DNA from: Jatrophihabitans sp. GAS493
Lineage (GTDB): Bacteria; Actinomycetota; Actinomycetes; Mycobacteriales; Jatrophihabitantaceae
Assembly: GCF_900230215.1 (NCBI RefSeq)
Contig: NZ_LT907982.1
Location: 3,891,568 to 3,955,567, forward strand
Length of the DNA stretch: 64,000 bases
Direction: 5' to 3'
Part shown: positions 34,950 through 48,948 of the stretch, in pieces
Layout: every line of letters starts with the position of its first letter
Position numbering within the stretch: position 1 is the first letter of the stretch
Program-made: the position numbers and the translations under genes
The notes under the pieces: generated by a model
Told to the model about the DNA's origin: nothing
The model's input: only the letters and a program-made list of their open reading frames with translations
Databases searched by the model: none

Positions 34950-37769
34950 TTGTTGGTCCCACGGAGTGCCGAATGGGGGCTGCTGCAGCGCCAACTCGGT
35001 ACCACCGCCGAAGGCCGGGATGTCCAGACCGCGCTACTTGTGGGCGAGGGTGGCGTCGGCAAATCGCATCTGACTTTCCAACTCACCCAGCGCGCCCGCC
35101 AGGAGGGGCACTACGCCATCGTCGGTCGCGCCGACGAGTTCGACAGCGGCGCGCCCTATGCCGTCTTCCGCGATGCCCTCTCCCAAGTAACCGGCCCTCC
35201 TCTGTCGCCGCAGGCTGCGCACGCCCTGAAGCGGGCCCGAGCGGCGATCGATGTTCCGGTGTCCGCTGTCGACGCGAAGGGCCCCACGGCTCGCCTGGAG
35301 GAGGTGATGCTCGCCTTCGCCGAATTGCTCAAGCTGCTGAGTGCCGAAGGCTCAGTGCTGCTCGCGCTGGAGGACATGCACTGCGCCGATCCGGCCTCGG
35401 TGACGTTATACGGGCTGCTGTCTCGGCAGCTGCGCGGCGTACCGATGCTGATCGTGCTCACGTTACGGCCGGGACATCCCGAACGCACTGGGGACCTGCT
35501 GCCCTTCGTGCAGCGCCTGGAGGCCGAGAACCGGGCGTCAGTGATCGAGCTGGGCGCGCTGCACAGTCGCCAGATCGCCCACCTGATCGCCAGTGAACTG
35601 AAGGCGGTCCCGTCGCAGCACCTCACGACATTCGTCACCGAGCGAAGCGGCGGCAACCCACTCTTCGCGAAGGAACTGATAGCCCAGCTGATCAATGACG
35701 AGGCGCTCGACCTCGGCACGGATCCGGTCACGCTCAAGGTGACCGAGCCCGACCAGTCCCAGCACGCCGCACAACTGCTCGGCCGTTTCTTCTCGGCCGG
35801 AGGTACCGAGGTCCAGGTCGGCAAGGCCCTGTCGATCTTCGCCCGATTCCCACTCACCCAGCTCGACATTCTGCAGCGACTGACTGGCCTCGATTCCGAC
35901 CAGGTCACCTCCACCTTCGATTCCCTCGTCGCCAAGAAGCTACTCATGAAGTCGTCTGACGGCGGCTATCGCTTCGTCCACCCGATCATGAAGCAGACGC
36001 TGTACAACGCGATCGGCGACGCGGAGCGGCGGGGCATGCATGCGGCCGCGGCCGAAATGCTGGTACAGCGCAGGCACACCGGGGTCGACGTCGACATCTT
36101 CGACCTCGCCACCCACATCTGCAGCTCGATCTCAGAGCGGGATCCGGACGCGGCCGCGGTGGCGCTCGAGGCCGCCGACGCCGCCTGGTCCCGCTCGCCG
36201 CTGGTCGCGGCCGGCTGGTTACACCGAGCGGCCGGCCTCCTCCCGGAGGATTCGGACGAGCGAATCGCCATTCTGATTCGGGAGGCGGAGGGGCTGATCC
36301 TGAGCGGCCGCTCGGCCGCGGCCGCCGACCTGATGGAGGAGCTGGTCCACACCCTGCCGCCCGAGCGGCGTACCACCGAATTCGTCCGGCTCGCCTCGAG
36401 GGCCCTCTTCGACACGATGCGCCTCACCGAGGCGATCGAGGTGCTGGAGTCGGCGCACCCGGAGCCGGATGAGACCTTCGGCATCCACGCACGGCTGGCC
36501 AACATGCTCAGTCACGCCGGTCGCAGCGGCGACGCCGAGAAGCACTACGTCGCCGCGATGAACTCCTCCGACGTCCCGGTCGACATCTCCCGCACCGTCG
36601 CTGTCATTCACCTCCTTTCGTTTGCCTCGGCCACCGGACGCAGCGACGACGTCTCCGCCCTTCGCGCCACCCTGCAGACGCACTTCCAGGCCTATCCGCC
36701 GACCATTCGGGCCGAACTCAAACCGACGATCACCCAGTACGCGGCGTCCGGGCCGGCTGGGCTGGCCGCCGCCGAGGACGACTTCGCCGAGGTGCGGCGG
36801 CTGCGCGAGGGCATCGTCGGGGTCAGCTCCGGCGGTTTCGCCGAGGTGAGCGAGGTGATGATCGCCTGGTTGCGCGGCCGCTGGAGCGAGGCGCTGGCGG
36901 CGGCCCAGACGACGACCGGGATGCTGGAGACCTTCGGCACCCAGCGCCCGCTGCGGGTGATTCGCGCGATCACCACCCTGATCCTCACCGATCGCGGCGA
37001 ACTCGACGAGGCCGTCGCGGTCTGCGAGAAGCTACGCGGCTCCAGCACCTTCCTGGATCCGTTGGAGGTGGTCGCCCGGGCCCGGATCGCGCGCCTGCGG
37101 GGCGACCTGGAGACAGCACAGGAGATGCTCCGCTCCTACTGCGAATTCGGGGCCCGCGCGCGGCGCTACACCTTCCTCAGCTTCGTCGCCCACGAACTCG
37201 TCGACATCCTGCTGGAGACGAACCCGACCCAGGCCGCCGTGGTCGCCAAACAGAACTTCGAACTGCTGCGTCCAGTGAGTTGGTCGCTGCTGGACGTCTA
37301 CTCGCTGCGCGCGCTCGGCGCGGCGGCCGGCGACGTGCAGGCCGCACACTCGGCTGCCCTGATCGCCCAGCGCGAGGGACTGCTCTTCGAACACGCGAAG
37401 TGCTTGCTGGTGCTGGCCGAACTGGGCGCCGACGCGCAGACGAATCTGGCCGGTGCCTTCGAAGGTTTTGACGCGGTCGGTGCTACTCCCTGGCGGCAGC
37501 GCGCCGCCTCGGCCAAGAACACCAGCGACGCGGCCCGGCACATCGGCAGCCAGCCCACCGTGAATCTCACTCCGTCGGAGCGAAACATCGCCCGCTTGGT
37601 GAGTGAGGGGATGTCGAACAAGCAGGTGGCGGCCGCCCTGCACTACAGCGCCAAGACCGTCGAGGTGTACCTCTCCAGGATATATACCAAGACCGGGCAC
37701 GCGGGGCGCTACGAACTGATCCGCGCTGTGTATCAGGGATCGCTGGTCCTGGAGGAGAGTCAGAACTAG
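34950..37769 (+). CDS. Large ATP-binding LuxR family (LAL) regulator
   Basis: The 939-residue protein starts at TTG 34950, with CGAGG upstream. An AAA/STAND ATPase domain (Walker A GEGGVGKS at residues 32-39; LLALEDMHCAD as Walker B) is followed by TPR-like helical repeats (about 380-860) and a C-terminal LuxR helix-turn-helix (LTPSERNIARLVSEG, SNKQVAAALHYSAKTVEVYL). LAL regulators act as signal-dependent activators, often of carbon catabolism or secondary metabolism. The only divergent partner is the DyP peroxidase, 182 bp away. The effector is unknown. Confidence 0.9.
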   Translation: MLVPRSAEWGLLQRQLGTTAEGRDVQTALLVGEGGVGKSHLTFQLTQRARQEGHYAIVGRADEFDSGAPYAVFRDALSQVTGPPLSPQAAHALKRARAAIDVPVSAVDAKGPTARLEEVMLAFAELLKLLSAEGSVLLALEDMHCADPASVTLYGLLSRQLRGVPMLIVLTLRPGHPERTGDLLPFVQRLEAENRASVIELGALHSRQIAHLIASELKAVPSQHLTTFVTERSGGNPLFAKELIAQLINDEALDLGTDPVTLKVTEPDQSQHAAQLLGRFFSAGGTEVQVGKALSIFARFPLTQLDILQRLTGLDSDQVTSTFDSLVAKKLLMKSSDGGYRFVHPIMKQTLYNAIGDAERRGMHAAAAEMLVQRRHTGVDVDIFDLATHICSSISERDPDAAAVALEAADAAWSRSPLVAAGWLHRAAGLLPEDSDERIAILIREAEGLILSGRSAAAADLMEELVHTLPPERRTTEFVRLASRALFDTMRLTEAIEVLESAHPEPDETFGIHARLANMLSHAGRSGDAEKHYVAAMNSSDVPVDISRTVAVIHLLSFASATGRSDDVSALRATLQTHFQAYPPTIRAELKPTITQYAASGPAGLAAAEDDFAEVRRLREGIVGVSSGGFAEVSEVMIAWLRGRWSEALAAAQTTTGMLETFGTQRPLRVIRAITTLILTDRGELDEAVAVCEKLRGSSTFLDPLEVVARARIARLRGDLETAQEMLRSYCEFGARARRYTFLSFVAHELVDILLETNPTQAAVVAKQNFELLRPVSWSLLDVYSLRALGAAAGDVQAAHSAALIAQREGLLFEHAKCLLVLAELGADAQTNLAGAFEGFDAVGATPWRQRAASAKNTSDAARHIGSQPTVNLTPSERNIARLVSEGMSNKQVAAALHYSAKTVEVYLSRIYTKTGHAGRYELIRAVYQGSLVLEESQN

Positions 37770-37838
37770 CGCGGGTGGGGCAGTTCGGCGGGTCGGGCCG
37801 GTCGTTCGGAGCGCCTACGTCACCTAAGCTGGGGTGCG

Positions 37839-39707
37839 ATGACTAACTCCGACGACGACGAGCAGATTTCCTTCGCTGAACTGGGCATCGACGAACGCGT
37901 GCTGCGCGCGCTGGTCGACGTGGGCTACGAGAGCGCCTCTCCCATTCAGGCGGCAACGATCCCCGCACTCCTCTCCGGGCGCCACGTCGTCGGCCTGGCC
38001 CAGACGGGCACCGGCAAGACCGCCGCCTTCGCCATCCCGATCCTCTCCCAGATCGACCTGACTCAGCACGAGCCGCAGGCCCTGATCCTGGCCCCGACCC
38101 GGGAGCTGGCCCTGCAGGTGTCGGAGGCGATCAGCAAGTACGCCCACCACATGCCGGGACTGAATGTGCTGGCAATCTACGGTGGTCAGAGCTATGGAAT
38201 CCAGCTCGCCGGGCTGCGCCGCGGCGCGCACATCGTCGTCGGGACGCCCGGGCGGGTCATCGATCACCTGAACAAGAAGACGCTGGATCTCACCAAACTT
38301 CGCTTCCTCGTGCTCGACGAAGCCGACGAGATGCTGCAGATGGGCTTCCAGGAGGACGTCGAGACGATCCTGGCCGACACTCCCGAAGACAAGCAGGTGG
38401 CCCTCTTCTCGGCCACCATGCCGTCGCAGATCCGGCGAATCTCGAAGCGGTACCTCACCGACGCCGCCGAGATCACGGTCAAGTCCAAGACGATGACGGC
38501 GGCCAACACCCGGCAGCGCTACATCCAGGTCGCGAACCCGCAGAAACTCGACGCGCTCACCCGGGTCCTGGAGGTTGAGCCATTCGAGGCGATGATCATC
38601 TTCGTCCGCACCAAGAGCGCCACCGAGGACCTGGCCGAGCGGCTACGGGCCCGGGGCTTCGCCGCCGCCGCCATCAACGGAGACCTCGTTCAGGCCCAGA
38701 GGGAACGCACCATCGGCCAGTTGAAGACCGGTGATCTGGACATCCTGGTCGCCACCGACGTCGCCGCCCGCGGCCTCGACGTCGAGCGCATCAGTCACGT
38801 CCTCAACTACGACATCCCGCACGACAGCGAGTCCTACGTGCATCGCATCGGACGCACCGGCCGGGCCGGGCGGTCGGGCGAAGCGCTCATGTTCGTGACG
38901 CCGCGGGAGAAGCACCTGCTCGCCTCGATCGAGCGGGCCACGCGCCAGCCGGTCACCGAGATGCCGCTGCCCACCGTCGACGATGTGAACACCTCGCGCG
39001 TAGCAAAGTTCACCGATGCCATCACAGCGAGCCTCCTCTCCCCGGAAATCTCTTTGTTTCGTGGGTTGATCGAGGATTATCAGCGCGAGCACAACGTTCC
39101 GGTGGTGGACGTCGCAGCGGCCCTGGCCGTCCTCTCCCAGGAGGACTCCTTCCTCCTCAAGCCCGAGCCGCCGGCGCCGCGCCGCGCCGCGCGCGAGGGC
39201 AGCGGCGAACGAAACTTCGATCGCCCCGACCGCGGTCCGCGCTCCGACCGTCCGGATCGCCCGCGCCGTGGCGACGGCGACGATCGCGGACGCCCGCGCC
39301 GCTCCGACGTGGAGATGGCGACGTACCGCATCCGGGTCGGGCGCCGGCAGAAGGTCATGCCGGGCTCGATCGTCGGGGCCATCGCCAACGAAGGTGGGCT
39401 CGGACGGGCCGACTTCGGCGCCATCGACATCCGGGTCGACCACACGCTGGTCGAGTTGCCGAAGGATCTCTCAGCGAGCACCCTGGCCGCGCTGAAGTCG
39501 ACGCGCATCTCCGGCCAACTGATCGAGCTCGCCCTCGCGAGCCCGGCCGATATGGCACCGTCGGAGGGCGGCAATCAGGGCGGCTATCAGGGCAAGCGCC
39601 CCAGCCGCCCGGGCTCGGTCGGCTCGGCCGGCGGCAAGAAGTTCGCCGACAAGCGCCCGTCCAAGGACGGGAAGGCGAAGGAGAAGAAGCCCCGCCACCC
39701 GCGGTAA
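37839..39707 (+). CDS. deaD: DEAD-box ATP-dependent RNA helicase
   Basis: The 622-residue protein has the Q motif (SPIQAATIP), Walker A QTGTGKT (55-61), PTREL, TPGRV, the DEAD box (160-163), SAT (191-193) and the C-lobe motifs IFVRTK and HRIGRTGRAGRSG. A charged RGG-like linker (GERNFDRPDRGPRSDRPDR) leads to a DbpA-type RNA-binding domain (RIRVGRRQKVMPGSIVGAIA) and a Lys-rich tail, the CsdA/DeaD architecture. It unwinds RNA in ribosome assembly and mRNA decay, especially in the cold. It is monocistronic by spacing. Confidence 0.95.
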   Translation: MTNSDDDEQISFAELGIDERVLRALVDVGYESASPIQAATIPALLSGRHVVGLAQTGTGKTAAFAIPILSQIDLTQHEPQALILAPTRELALQVSEAISKYAHHMPGLNVLAIYGGQSYGIQLAGLRRGAHIVVGTPGRVIDHLNKKTLDLTKLRFLVLDEADEMLQMGFQEDVETILADTPEDKQVALFSATMPSQIRRISKRYLTDAAEITVKSKTMTAANTRQRYIQVANPQKLDALTRVLEVEPFEAMIIFVRTKSATEDLAERLRARGFAAAAINGDLVQAQRERTIGQLKTGDLDILVATDVAARGLDVERISHVLNYDIPHDSESYVHRIGRTGRAGRSGEALMFVTPREKHLLASIERATRQPVTEMPLPTVDDVNTSRVAKFTDAITASLLSPEISLFRGLIEDYQREHNVPVVDVAAALAVLSQEDSFLLKPEPPAPRRAAREGSGERNFDRPDRGPRSDRPDRPRRGDGDDRGRPRRSDVEMATYRIRVGRRQKVMPGSIVGAIANEGGLGRADFGAIDIRVDHTLVELPKDLSASTLAALKSTRISGQLIELALASPADMAPSEGGNQGGYQGKRPSRPGSVGSAGGKKFADKRPSKDGKAKEKKPRHPR

Positions 39708-39752
39708 ACCTGGTCGAGTTTCAGTGAGCGCCGCGGCGATGGGGGTGGCAGC

Positions 39753-40220
39753 ATGTCGGCTATGGCAGCGGGGTGGGGAGGCGCGCTGGTGGTCTGCGCC
39801 CTGACGCTTTTCATCAGCATTTCCATAAGCAAACGACGGTGGTCACGAATCCCGACGTTCGTACCAGCGGGTGGATGGGGTGCGGTCTGTGTCGATGCGC
39901 GGAGCAGATACGCGTGGCGGGGCATGCTTCTGGAGTCGTCCGGCCTGCGCCTCGTCACGGCCAAGGGAATGACCGTAGGAACGCTGAGTTGGCGCGACAT
40001 CGCAGAGACTGATGTCGGCGCTGTCACGGTTGCCAATACGGTTGTTAGTCATGTCGGGCTGATCCTCACCCTGAAGACCGGCCGAACCTTGCAATTTCTC
40101 TTTCCTTCGCCGACGACGATGATGACGTACCCGAGCGGACTCGCGCTGCGCGCCGCTTCCGAGATCGACAGGCGCCGAGGCGCAGCGATCCCGTCCGACT
40201 TCGTGTGGCCGCAGGAGTAG
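39753..40220 (+). CDS. Small membrane protein with PH-like domain
   Basis: The 155-residue protein starts at ATG 39753. One N-terminal membrane helix (about 8-25, ending SISKRRW) is followed by a soluble domain with alternating strands (GMLLESSGLRLVTAKGMTVGTLSWRDI, VGLILTLKTGRTLQFLF), the pattern of bacterial PH-like domains that face the cytoplasm. I do not recognise the family for certain. Its stop codon lies inside a 12-bp tandem repeat. Confidence 0.6.
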   Translation: MSAMAAGWGGALVVCALTLFISISISKRRWSRIPTFVPAGGWGAVCVDARSRYAWRGMLLESSGLRLVTAKGMTVGTLSWRDIAETDVGAVTVANTVVSHVGLILTLKTGRTLQFLFPSPTTMMTYPSGLALRAASEIDRRRGAAIPSDFVWPQE

Positions 40221-40262
40221 TTGCCTGAGTAGTTGGCTGAGTAGTTGGCTGAGTAGTTGGCT
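40215..40262. repeat. 12-bp tandem repeat at convergent gene ends
   Basis: Four copies of GAGTAGTTGGCT (the first with one change, GAGTAGTTGCCT) start at the last codons of the PH-like gene and fill the gap to the convergent lipoprotein gene. Each copy carries TAG in the reading frame of the upstream gene, so the stop is repeated four times. Confidence 0.95.
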
Positions 40263-40280
40263 GGCGGCAACCGCGGCTCG

Positions 40281-41096
40281 CTAGGCCGTGCCGACGAAGT
40301 AGGCCGTGCGCACAGCGACGCTGCGCAATTTGCCGGCCTCGCCGCCAACCTCGACCCGCCAGAGCGCGGCCGAGCGATTCACTCCGTCCTGATACCCCGG
40401 CCCGATCGGGCCCCAGACGTCTCCATCGTGGATGCAGGCGAAGTAGCCGACCCAGGAGGGCTGCGTGCTGCTCTGGCCCCAGGCACCTCCGTCGCGGACG
40501 GTGCATCGGTCCCCGTCGGCCAGCACTAGGCCAAGCGGCTGCGGGACTTTCGGCGGTGACGTCTTCGCGGAATTCGAGTCGGCCGTCATGCGGACCACGC
40601 CGCGCACCCAGGGGTTACGCAGGCAGAGCACCTGGGTCGTCTGCGGCGTCGGCCAGCAGGCGACGGCGTACGCGGCGGACGGCGAGCAGCCGAGGATGTT
40701 CGGGTCAACCGCGGCCACCGACGATTGAGTGCCACCCGGCGTGCAGGCCAGCGGCACGCTGGTGTCGGTGGTGACGCTGTAGCCCGCCGCCGCGCGCCCC
40801 GTTGAAGTGACCGGACGGACGACGACCCGGACCGTGGCCGGGGTGCTGCGCGGACGGGGCGTTGAACTGGGCCGTGGAGGGGGCAGCACAGTTGGTGCCA
40901 CAGTTGGTGCCACAGTTGGTGCCGGAGTGGGTGCCGGAGTGGGTGCCGGGGTCGGCACCACTGTCGGTGTCGCGAGCTGGGACGTCGGAGTGACCGACGG
41001 GCCCGCCTGCACCTTCGAGGCGGTACAGGCGGTGACACTGCCTGCCGCAACGATCAACAGAACAACGATCATCCGTTCAGAAACCGTCTTCAACAC
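40281..41096 (-). CDS. Lipoprotein with Pro/Thr stalk and Cys-containing outer domain
   Basis: A GTG start with GGAGGG upstream gives 271 residues. The signal peptide ends in a lipobox (SVTAC, Cys24), so it is lipid-anchored outside. A 60-residue Pro/Thr/Ala stalk with [13 protein letters not shown] and APTVAPTVAPTV repeats lifts a globular domain of about 170 residues containing six Cys (for example PLACTPGG, ILGCSPS, VACWPT, VLCLRNP), some probably disulphide-bonded. No catalytic motif is seen. The stalk resembles that of the giant surface protein at the left edge, suggesting a common cell-wall-spanning design. Confidence 0.72.
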   Translation of the reverse strand: MLKTVSERMIVVLLIVAAGSVTACTASKVQAGPSVTPTSQLATPTVVPTPAPTPAPTPAPTVAPTVAPTVLPPPRPSSTPRPRSTPATVRVVVRPVTSTGRAAAGYSVTTDTSVPLACTPGGTQSSVAAVDPNILGCSPSAAYAVACWPTPQTTQVLCLRNPWVRGVVRMTADSNSAKTSPPKVPQPLGLVLADGDRCTVRDGGAWGQSSTQPSWVGYFACIHDGDVWGPIGPGYQDGVNRSAALWRVEVGGEAGKLRSVAVRTAYFVGTA

Positions 41097-41242
41097 CGTG
41101 GCCCTCCGCCAACATCCGACGCGTCGACTTCGGACCGAGTTGGTCCGCTCGTCTACTAGATGCCAGCGCGCCCCGATTTGATGCAGAAGACCGGTAACGA
41201 ATCAATTCCAGTTGCGCCACCCCACGATCAACGCCGTCGATC

Positions 41243-46302
<5,060 letters not shown>

Positions 46303-46303
<1 letters not shown>

Positions 46304-47238
46304 CAGCGCTCCTCCTTTCGGAACGTGCGGGACAAGTAGGTGACGATGGGGATGAGCGCGACGACCAGCAGGATCACGGCCAGGGCCGAGCCGACGCCGA
46401 TCACCTGTCCCTCACCGACGAGGTTCTGGATGACCAGGGCGCTGATCAGCTCCAGGCCGTTGGTGCCTCCGTTGAAGACGTAGACGATGTCGAAGGCACG
46501 CAGTGACTCGATGATGGTGATGACCACGACGACGATGTTGATCGGGCGCATAGCCGGGAAGACGACCTGGAAGAACGTCTGGGTGGCACTCGCGCCGTCG
46601 ATGGCCGCCGCCTCCTTGATGGAGGGATCAATCCCCTTCAGGCCGGCCAAGTACAGGATCATGATGTAGCCGACGTGCTTCCAGGTGGCAGCGATGAGGG
46701 CGGCCCAGATATTGATGCTGGAGTCGCCGAGCCAGTCGATCGCGTTCTTGTGCCCAGCCGTGCCCAGCACGCTGTTGATCAGCCCCAGATCGCGGGAGTA
46801 CATCAACTGCCAGATGATGCCGACCAGCGCCAGCGACATCATGACCGGAATGAAGAAGACGGTCTGATAGATGCGGCTGCCCCGTAGCTGCTGGTCGAGC
46901 AGCACGGCCAGCAGCAGCCCGATCGGTGTCGCCACGAAGGAGAGGAACAGCAACCAGAGCAGGTTGTGCTCGATGGCCGGCCAGAACGGTGGATAGGTGC
47001 GGAAGACGAAAGTGTAGTTGCTGAAACCGGCCGATCTGATGTTGCTGAGACTCAGGCCGTTCCAGGTCGTGAAGGAGAGAAGTATCGACAGGACGGTCGG
47101 GATCCAGATCAGGACCGCTTCGATCAACACCGGGATCGACACCATGACCGCGAGCGTGATCTTGTCGCGCTTGGTCAATCGCTGGACGTGGCGGTTCTTG
47201 CGTTTGGGCGCGTCGACAGGTCGAGTATCGCTGGTCAC
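46303..47238 (-). CDS. Carbohydrate ABC transporter permease (MalF type)
   Basis: The 311-residue protein has six helices, LIWIPTVLSILLSF in helix 1, FIPVMMSLALVGIIWQLMY and the EAA loop KEAAAIDGASATQTFFQVV. It forms the channel with the MalG-type partner encoded directly downstream. It sits 78 bp after the binding-protein gene in the same operon. Confidence 0.94.
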
Positions 47239-47316
47239 GTGCTACTCCAAAATGGCCCGGTCGGCCGATGCCGTTCTCTCGGCGCGGCCGACCGGGACCA
47301 GGGTTGTACCGATCGA

Positions 47317-48633
47317 CTACTGCTGGGCGTACAACGTCTTGGCCTGGGCTTCCACGTTCTTGGTGTCGAAGTTGCCGTCCTTCAGGAAGGTCTGCAGCGC
47401 CGGGATCATGGTGTTGTTGGCGAAGGCGGGGAGCGCGTCGCGGTCCAGGAACTGCGAGATGTTCTTCGCCTCGGCGATGACCTTCTGCGCCTTGGCCTGG
47501 ATCGGGGTGAAGGTCGAGGTGTCGGCCTTCTTGTTGGTGGCGACATTGCTCGGGTCGAGTTTGGCGTAGGCGTTCTGCCCGTCCGCGCTGCCGAAGTATT
47601 CGAGCATTGCCTTGGCCGCGCCGTTGTCGCCGCCCTTCTTCGAGAGCATGAACCCGTCGATCGGAGCCTCGATGGCGTCCTGACCATTGGCCTCGGCCAG
47701 TGCTGGGAAGGGGAAGAAGTCGACATCGGCCAGCACCGCCGGGTCGGTGAACTGCTGGGTGACGAACGATCCGAGCAGGTACATGCCGGCCTTGCCGTTG
47801 GCGATGGAACCGGCGGCCTCCTCCCAGGTGAGCCCGAGCGCACCCGGCGACGTGTAGGGCAGGATCGCCTTCCACTCGTCGAAGACGTCTTTGACCTTCT
47901 GCTGGTCCCACGACTCCTTGTGGGCCATCAGGTCGACATGGAACTGGTAGCCGTTCAGGCGCATGTTCAGGTAGTCGAACGTACCCATCGCCGGCCAGCC
48001 GTCCTTGTCGGCGAAGGCGATCGGAATCAGCCCGTCCTTCTGCATCTTGACCGCGAGCGCCTTGTAGGCGTCCCAGGTGGTCGGCACCTCGTAGCCCTTC
48101 GCTGCGAAGACGCTCTTGCGGTAGAAGACCGCCCACGGATAGTTGTAGTTCGGCACGAAGTACTTCTTGCCGTCGTCGCCGGTAGAGGCGGCGAGGATGC
48201 CGTCGCTGAAGTTCTCGGTGCCGATCTTCTCCCAGACGTCGTCGAGCGGAGCGACCAGACCCTTGCTTGCGTAGTACTTCATCCGGTAGCCCGCGAACCA
48301 GGTGAAGCCGTCGTCCGGGCTGCCCTGCAGATAGCTGTTGATCTGGTTCTGGAAGTCGTTGTGCGCCTTGGTGTTGATGGTGACCTTGTCGCCCGAGGAT
48401 GCCTCGAAGGCGCTCACCATTCCGGCGATCGCTTTCTTCGGTACGTCGTCGGAGGCACTCGATCCCAGCGTGGTCGTCTTGGAGGTCGACGAACCGGACC
48501 CGCCCGAACTGCCACCGGTGCAGGCGTCCAGCAGCGGGATGGCTCCGATGCCGGCGATGCCGGCGGCCATGCCTTTCAAGAACGTGCGGCGGCCTGGGTT
48601 GAACCCGGCCAAGTTGGGTAGTTCTCCGGACAT
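47317..48633 (-). CDS. Sugar ABC transporter substrate-binding lipoprotein
   Basis: Start at ATG 48633, with GGAGG 8 bp upstream, giving 438 residues. The N-terminus has a Tat-type motif (RRTFLKG) and a lipobox ending LDAC, so it is exported folded and lipid-anchored. The mature part is a cluster-B solute-binding fold (ASSGDKVTINTKAHNDF, FVPNYNYPWAVFYRKSVFAAKG, GKAGMYLLGSFV). It captures sugar for the two permeases; galactosides are likely given lacZ, galT, aga and galK around it. It is the promoter-proximal gene, typical for the most abundant component. Confidence 0.93.
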   Translation of the reverse strand: MSGELPNLAGFNPGRRTFLKGMAAGIAGIGAIPLLDACTGGSSGGSGSSTSKTTTLGSSASDDVPKKAIAGMVSAFEASSGDKVTINTKAHNDFQNQINSYLQGSPDDGFTWFAGYRMKYYASKGLVAPLDDVWEKIGTENFSDGILAASTGDDGKKYFVPNYNYPWAVFYRKSVFAAKGYEVPTTWDAYKALAVKMQKDGLIPIAFADKDGWPAMGTFDYLNMRLNGYQFHVDLMAHKESWDQQKVKDVFDEWKAILPYTSPGALGLTWEEAAGSIANGKAGMYLLGSFVTQQFTDPAVLADVDFFPFPALAEANGQDAIEAPIDGFMLSKKGGDNGAAKAMLEYFGSADGQNAYAKLDPSNVATNKKADTSTFTPIQAKAQKVIAEAKNISQFLDRDALPAFANNTMIPALQTFLKDGNFDTKNVEAQAKTLYAQQ

Positions 48634-48663
48634 TTGGCGCCTCCAAGGCGAACGAGCGGGCAA

Positions 48664-48679
48664 TGTGATCTGGATCGCA
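48664..48679. promoter_or_regulatory. CRP-like site upstream of sugar-binding-protein gene
   Basis: TGTGA-TCTGGA-TCGCA matches TGTGA-N6-TCACA with one mismatch. It lies 31 bp before the start of the binding-protein gene. Carbon-status control of a sugar importer would be sensible, but the position this close to the start would fit repression better than activation. Confidence 0.4.
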
Positions 48680-48890
48680 ACACTTCAGAACCACCCATAA
48701 TTCAGCAGAAACGATCGGCAATGTCAAGCATCTGGGCCAACTTGCAACGTAGCCGCGATCAGCGCCCTGAACGCGCTACATGGCAAGTATTACTTTGCCC
48801 ACGACGCATTCACGCCAGCAGCCACCGGGTCGCAGCTCATCCCTACAGCTAAACAAAACACAAACTTTATGACGGGCCTACGGTGAATAT

Positions 48891-48904
48891 TGTTGAAATC
48901 AACA
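48891..48904. promoter_or_regulatory. Inverted repeat, candidate DeoR operator
   Basis: TGTTGA-AA-TCAACA is a perfect 6-bp inverted repeat with a 2-bp centre, 45 bp before the aga start and in an AT-rich setting. The DeoR-family gene two genes downstream is the obvious candidate to bind it. No second exact copy is seen elsewhere in the window. Confidence 0.5.
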
Positions 48905-48948
48905 TTCGCCGCTAACGTCTACCCCGATACCCCCCAAGGAGGCAGCAG

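Larger units (their letters stand above)
48634..48948. other. 315-bp divergent promoter region of the galactoside regulon
   Basis: This gap separates the importer-lacZ-galT operon from aga-deoR-galK. It is notably AT-richer than its surroundings (for example AAACAAAACACAAAC near 48851 and AATATTGTTGAAATC near 48886). It contains a CRP-like site near the importer and an inverted repeat near aga, described separately, and no gene. Confidence 0.7.

Noticed and set aside
24314-35000. A biosynthetic gene cluster (polyketide-like) from the KS, ACP and malonyl transferase genes
   Set aside because: The set and order are those of primary type II fatty-acid synthesis with FasR and AccD6; no cyclases, ketoreductases or tailoring genes.
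46628-48727. 699-codon minus-strand frame across the importer genes
   Set aside because: Same strand but another frame from the binding protein and permease; its composition (Gln/Arg/Gly/His-rich) is that of a shadow frame.
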